64,000 nucleotides of DNA. Source: Paulinella micropora. Taxonomy: Eukaryota > Cercozoa > Imbricatea > Euglyphida. The stretch covers positions 42,766 to 106,765 of the forward strand of contig BJOX01000141.1 in assembly GCA_009731375.1 (NCBI GenBank), written 5' to 3'. The notes below the pieces were generated by a model. It did not search any database, had not been told where the DNA came from, and saw only the letters and a program-made list of their open reading frames with translations. The translations under genes were made by a program, and so were the position numbers. Below, piece after piece: positions 61,501 to 64,000 of this stretch (positions are counted from its first letter, which is position 1; every line of letters begins with the position of its first letter).

Positions 61501-63138
61501 GGGGACCAGGCCATCTCTCATGGTCTGAGCCTTGTAGCCACTTCGTACGTGAAGAAGCCCGACAGCATGGCGAGTAAGAGCTGGAACGGCCTGGTCGCGA
61601 GTGCGTCCACTTCCGGGAACGGCAACGCGTACGACGGCTTCAACACGGGCTCAAACTTTTCATGGCAGAGCAACACTAGTACCTACAATGCCACGAGCGG
61701 CGCCTACACTTCCAGTTCCAGCAAAACGTTTTCGGGTGTAGTGTACCCCGGAGAGTGGCTCCAGCTAGATTTTGGCACTGGGGTCGTCCTGCAACAGTAC
61801 TACCTGCAAGCCCAGTCCAGCGGTCTGGATAAATCGCCAAAGACTTGGCAGGTGGGCACGTCGTTAGACGGCACTACCTGGACGCTGTGGCACACTAGCT
61901 CGTACACCTTTGTCGATGGCACTTCCATCACTCTCGCGCCGACCGACACCGCCAGGGCCGCCCGGTACGTGGCCATCGTGGTTGCTACTATCAAGGCAGG
62001 AGGGAGTTCTAGCTGGTGCGGAATCAACCACTTTGGCTTTGACTACACCTCGTGCCCCGCGATCAAGAACATAGCGGCGCCGCTCACCACCACCGACGCT
62101 GCCAACAAGGCCTACGTAGACGGGCACACGCATACGTCGCCAATGACGATCGGCACCTCTACGATTGCGAGCACGGGGACGGTCGCGCTGAGTCTACCTA
62201 GCGCGCTGCCTGCCAGCACTTCTCTGACGTCGCTGACCTCTGCGGGGCAGCTGAGCGCCTCTGCGCTCAAGGTGCCCGTGTCCTTGCCTGGCAGCACTTT
62301 GCTAGTGACACTCGACTCTGGTGGCCAGCTCGCGACAGGGGCTGCTAGCTCGCTGTCACTTAGCGGGGCGGGCGGCACCAGCACACTCTCCGCTCCGGCT
62401 TCTGGTTCTTCTGCATTCCTGCTGCCGACCGCGTTGCCGTCCAACACGTCCTTCGTTTCCTTGTCCAGCGGAGGGCAGCTAGCCGCCTCGTCTGTCAGAG
62501 TGCCTGCTAGCCTGCCCGGCTCGACGTCGCTGGTCACGCTGGACTCGGCGGGCCAGCTTGCGGCCAGCTCGTTGTTGCCAGCCCCCACGCCGGCCCAGAC
62601 CGCCGTTCTGAGCCTGACTTCTGCGGGGCAGATGGTGACCCAGAGCACTTCGACCACGGTCGTGACTTCTGGCTCAGTGACGCTGCCGACCTGGACTTCC
62701 ATGTCGGCCTATACGCCTACCATGGACCCTAACTGGGTGATCAGCCACTCTTCCGCAGTTGTAGGCCAGGAGAGCTATAGAGTTTTCGATGGCGTCGCTG
62801 CCAATGGCTGGACTAGCCTCGGCAACTACAACTCGGACGGGAGTATCAGCACGACAAACAACGCCGTTACCAACGTAGGCGGCAGCAACGTGTACGGCGA
62901 ACACTTTACGCTCCAGCACCAGCGGCGCCGGTACAGGATCACGAGCATCGCGTTGACTAATACCTCTTCTCTCAGTAGCTCAACCAAAAGCTTCACGTTG
63001 GCGGGGTCGGACAATGGCAGTACCTGGACACTGGTCTGGTCCGGTAACTTCTCTTTTACCACGACGTTACAGACCCTGAACTCGAGCGCGCCCGCTTCGA
63101 CCGCGTTCTATTACTACCACCGGTTTATTGTCACTTCG
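58528..63138 (+). CDS. Giant fiber protein, cassette copy 3, 3' end in gap
   Basis: ATG at 58528; the frame is open to the gap at 63139, giving at least 1,537 residues. It aligns with 7323-11932 at a constant offset of 51205, changing to 51206 after about 9930, where this copy has the base missing in copy 1. This copy therefore shows the unbroken arrangement: KRRRL start, discoidin-like, YadA-like, three further discoidin-like domains. N-terminal differences from copy 1 are nearly all silent, while 60590-61140 is almost identical to 9385-9930. Confidence 0.87.
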
Positions 63139-64000
63139 NNNNNNNNNNNNNNNNNNNNNNNNNNNNNNNNNNNNNNNNNNNNNNNNNNNNNNNNNNNNNN
63201 NNNNNNNNNNNNNNNNNNNNNNNNNNNNNNNNNNNNNNNNNNNNNNNNNNNNNNNNNNNNNNNNNNNNNNNNNNNNNNNNNNNNNNNNNNNNNNNNNNNN
63301 NNNNNNNNNNNNNNNNNNNNNNNNNNNNNNNNNNNNNNNNNNNNNNNNNNNNNNNNNNNNNNNNNNNNNNNNNNNNNNNNNNNNNNNNNNNNNNNNNNNN
63401 NNNNNNNNNNNNNNNNNNNNNNNNNNNNNNNNNNNNNNNNNNNNNNNNNNNNNNNNNNNNNNNNNNNNNNNNNNNNNNNNNNNNNNNNNNNNNNNNNNNN
63501 NNNNNNNNNNNNNNNNNNNNNNNNNNNNNNNNNNNNNNNNNNNNNNNNNNNNNNNNNNNNNNNNNNNNNNNNNNNNNNNNNNNNNNNNNNNNNNNNNNNN
63601 NNNNNNNNNNNNNNNNNNNNNNNNNNNNNNNNNNNNNNNNNNNNNNNNNNNNNNNNNNNNNNNNNNNNNNNNNNNNNNNNNNNNNNNNNNNNNNNNNNNN
63701 NNNNNNNNNNNNNNNNNNNNNNNNNNNNNNNNNNNNNNNNNNNNNNNNNNNNNNNNNNNNNNNNNNNNNNNNNNNNNNNNNNNNNNNNNNNNNNNNNNNN
63801 NNNNNNNNNNNNNNNNNNNNNNNNNNNNNNNNNNNNNNNNNNNNNNNNNNNNNNNNNNNNNNNNNNNNNNNNNNNNNNNNNNNNNNNNNNNNNNNNNNNN
63901 NNNNNNNNNNNNNNNNNNNNNNNNNNNNNNNNNNNNNNNNNNNNNNNNNNNNNNNNNNNNNNNNNNNNNNNNNNNNNNNNNNNNNNNNNNNNNNNNNNNN
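63139..64000. other. Assembly gap to window end
   Basis: 862 Ns. By homology the first ~750 bases should contain the end of the fiber gene (C1q-like part) followed by another coiled-coil gene. Confidence 0.9.

Overview
The window is eukaryotic nuclear DNA (microsatellites, minisatellites, spliced transposase remnants, a MYND zinc-finger gene). It carries a nearly complete integrated double-stranded DNA virus of the Polinton-like (PLV / preplasmiviricot) type. The host cannot be named from sequence alone; a fungus, alga or other protist would fit the transposon content. The viral part is visibly GC-richer and gene-dense; the flanks are AT-richer, repeat-rich and mostly gene-poor.

Layout. 1-2080: host flank ending in long TACA/TGTA microsatellites. 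2081-34107: the viral element, about 32 kb, bounded by inverted terminal repeats (2081-~4400 and ~31943-34107) that contain arrays of palindromes. Inside, from left to right: a paralogous pair of KRRR/WRD proteins; a small Cys protein; a giant modular fiber of about 1,780 aa with discoidin-like and YadA-like parts; a coiled-coil protein; ribonucleotide reductase (RNR) small subunit; a small helical protein; a two-TM SLATT-like protein; a penton-like minor capsid protein; a second virion-like protein; a RuvC/A22-type resolvase; an HMG-like protein; the major capsid protein (MCP); a block of small, mostly membrane, proteins; a candidate ssDNA-binding protein; RNR large subunit; and an A-family (TV-Pol-like) DNA polymerase fused to a UL9-like SF2 helicase. 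No packaging ATPase, integrase or maturation protease is visible. 34108-53759: host DNA with Ty1/copia-like, PiggyBac-like and Tnp2 (CACTA-like) transposon remnants, interspersed repeats, GATGAT minisatellites, a SET-like ORF and a MYND zinc-finger gene. 53770-63138: more viral sequence, in the order fiber C-terminus, coiled coil, RNR2, p115, SLATT, truncated KRRR/WRD protein, Cys protein, fiber. The window ends in an 862-base gap.

How it fits together. The second viral block is not a simple second copy. It shows the SLATT end of one fiber-RNR2 cassette fused straight into the middle of the next cassette, as in a tandem amplification of a unit of about 9.5 kb. The first element has a matching assembly break (14009-15127), with a third, slightly different coiled-coil copy beside it. 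The simplest reading is a virus carrying a tandem array of fiber/RNR2 cassettes that the assembler split and scattered. The capsid module (MCP, penton, resolvase, membrane proteins) reads open. The replication and nucleotide genes (polymerase-helicase, RNR1, RNR2) carry frameshifts and stops. That means either decay after integration or uncorrected homopolymer errors in the assembly; both probably contribute. Reconstructed or joined versions of broken genes are deliberately not written out.
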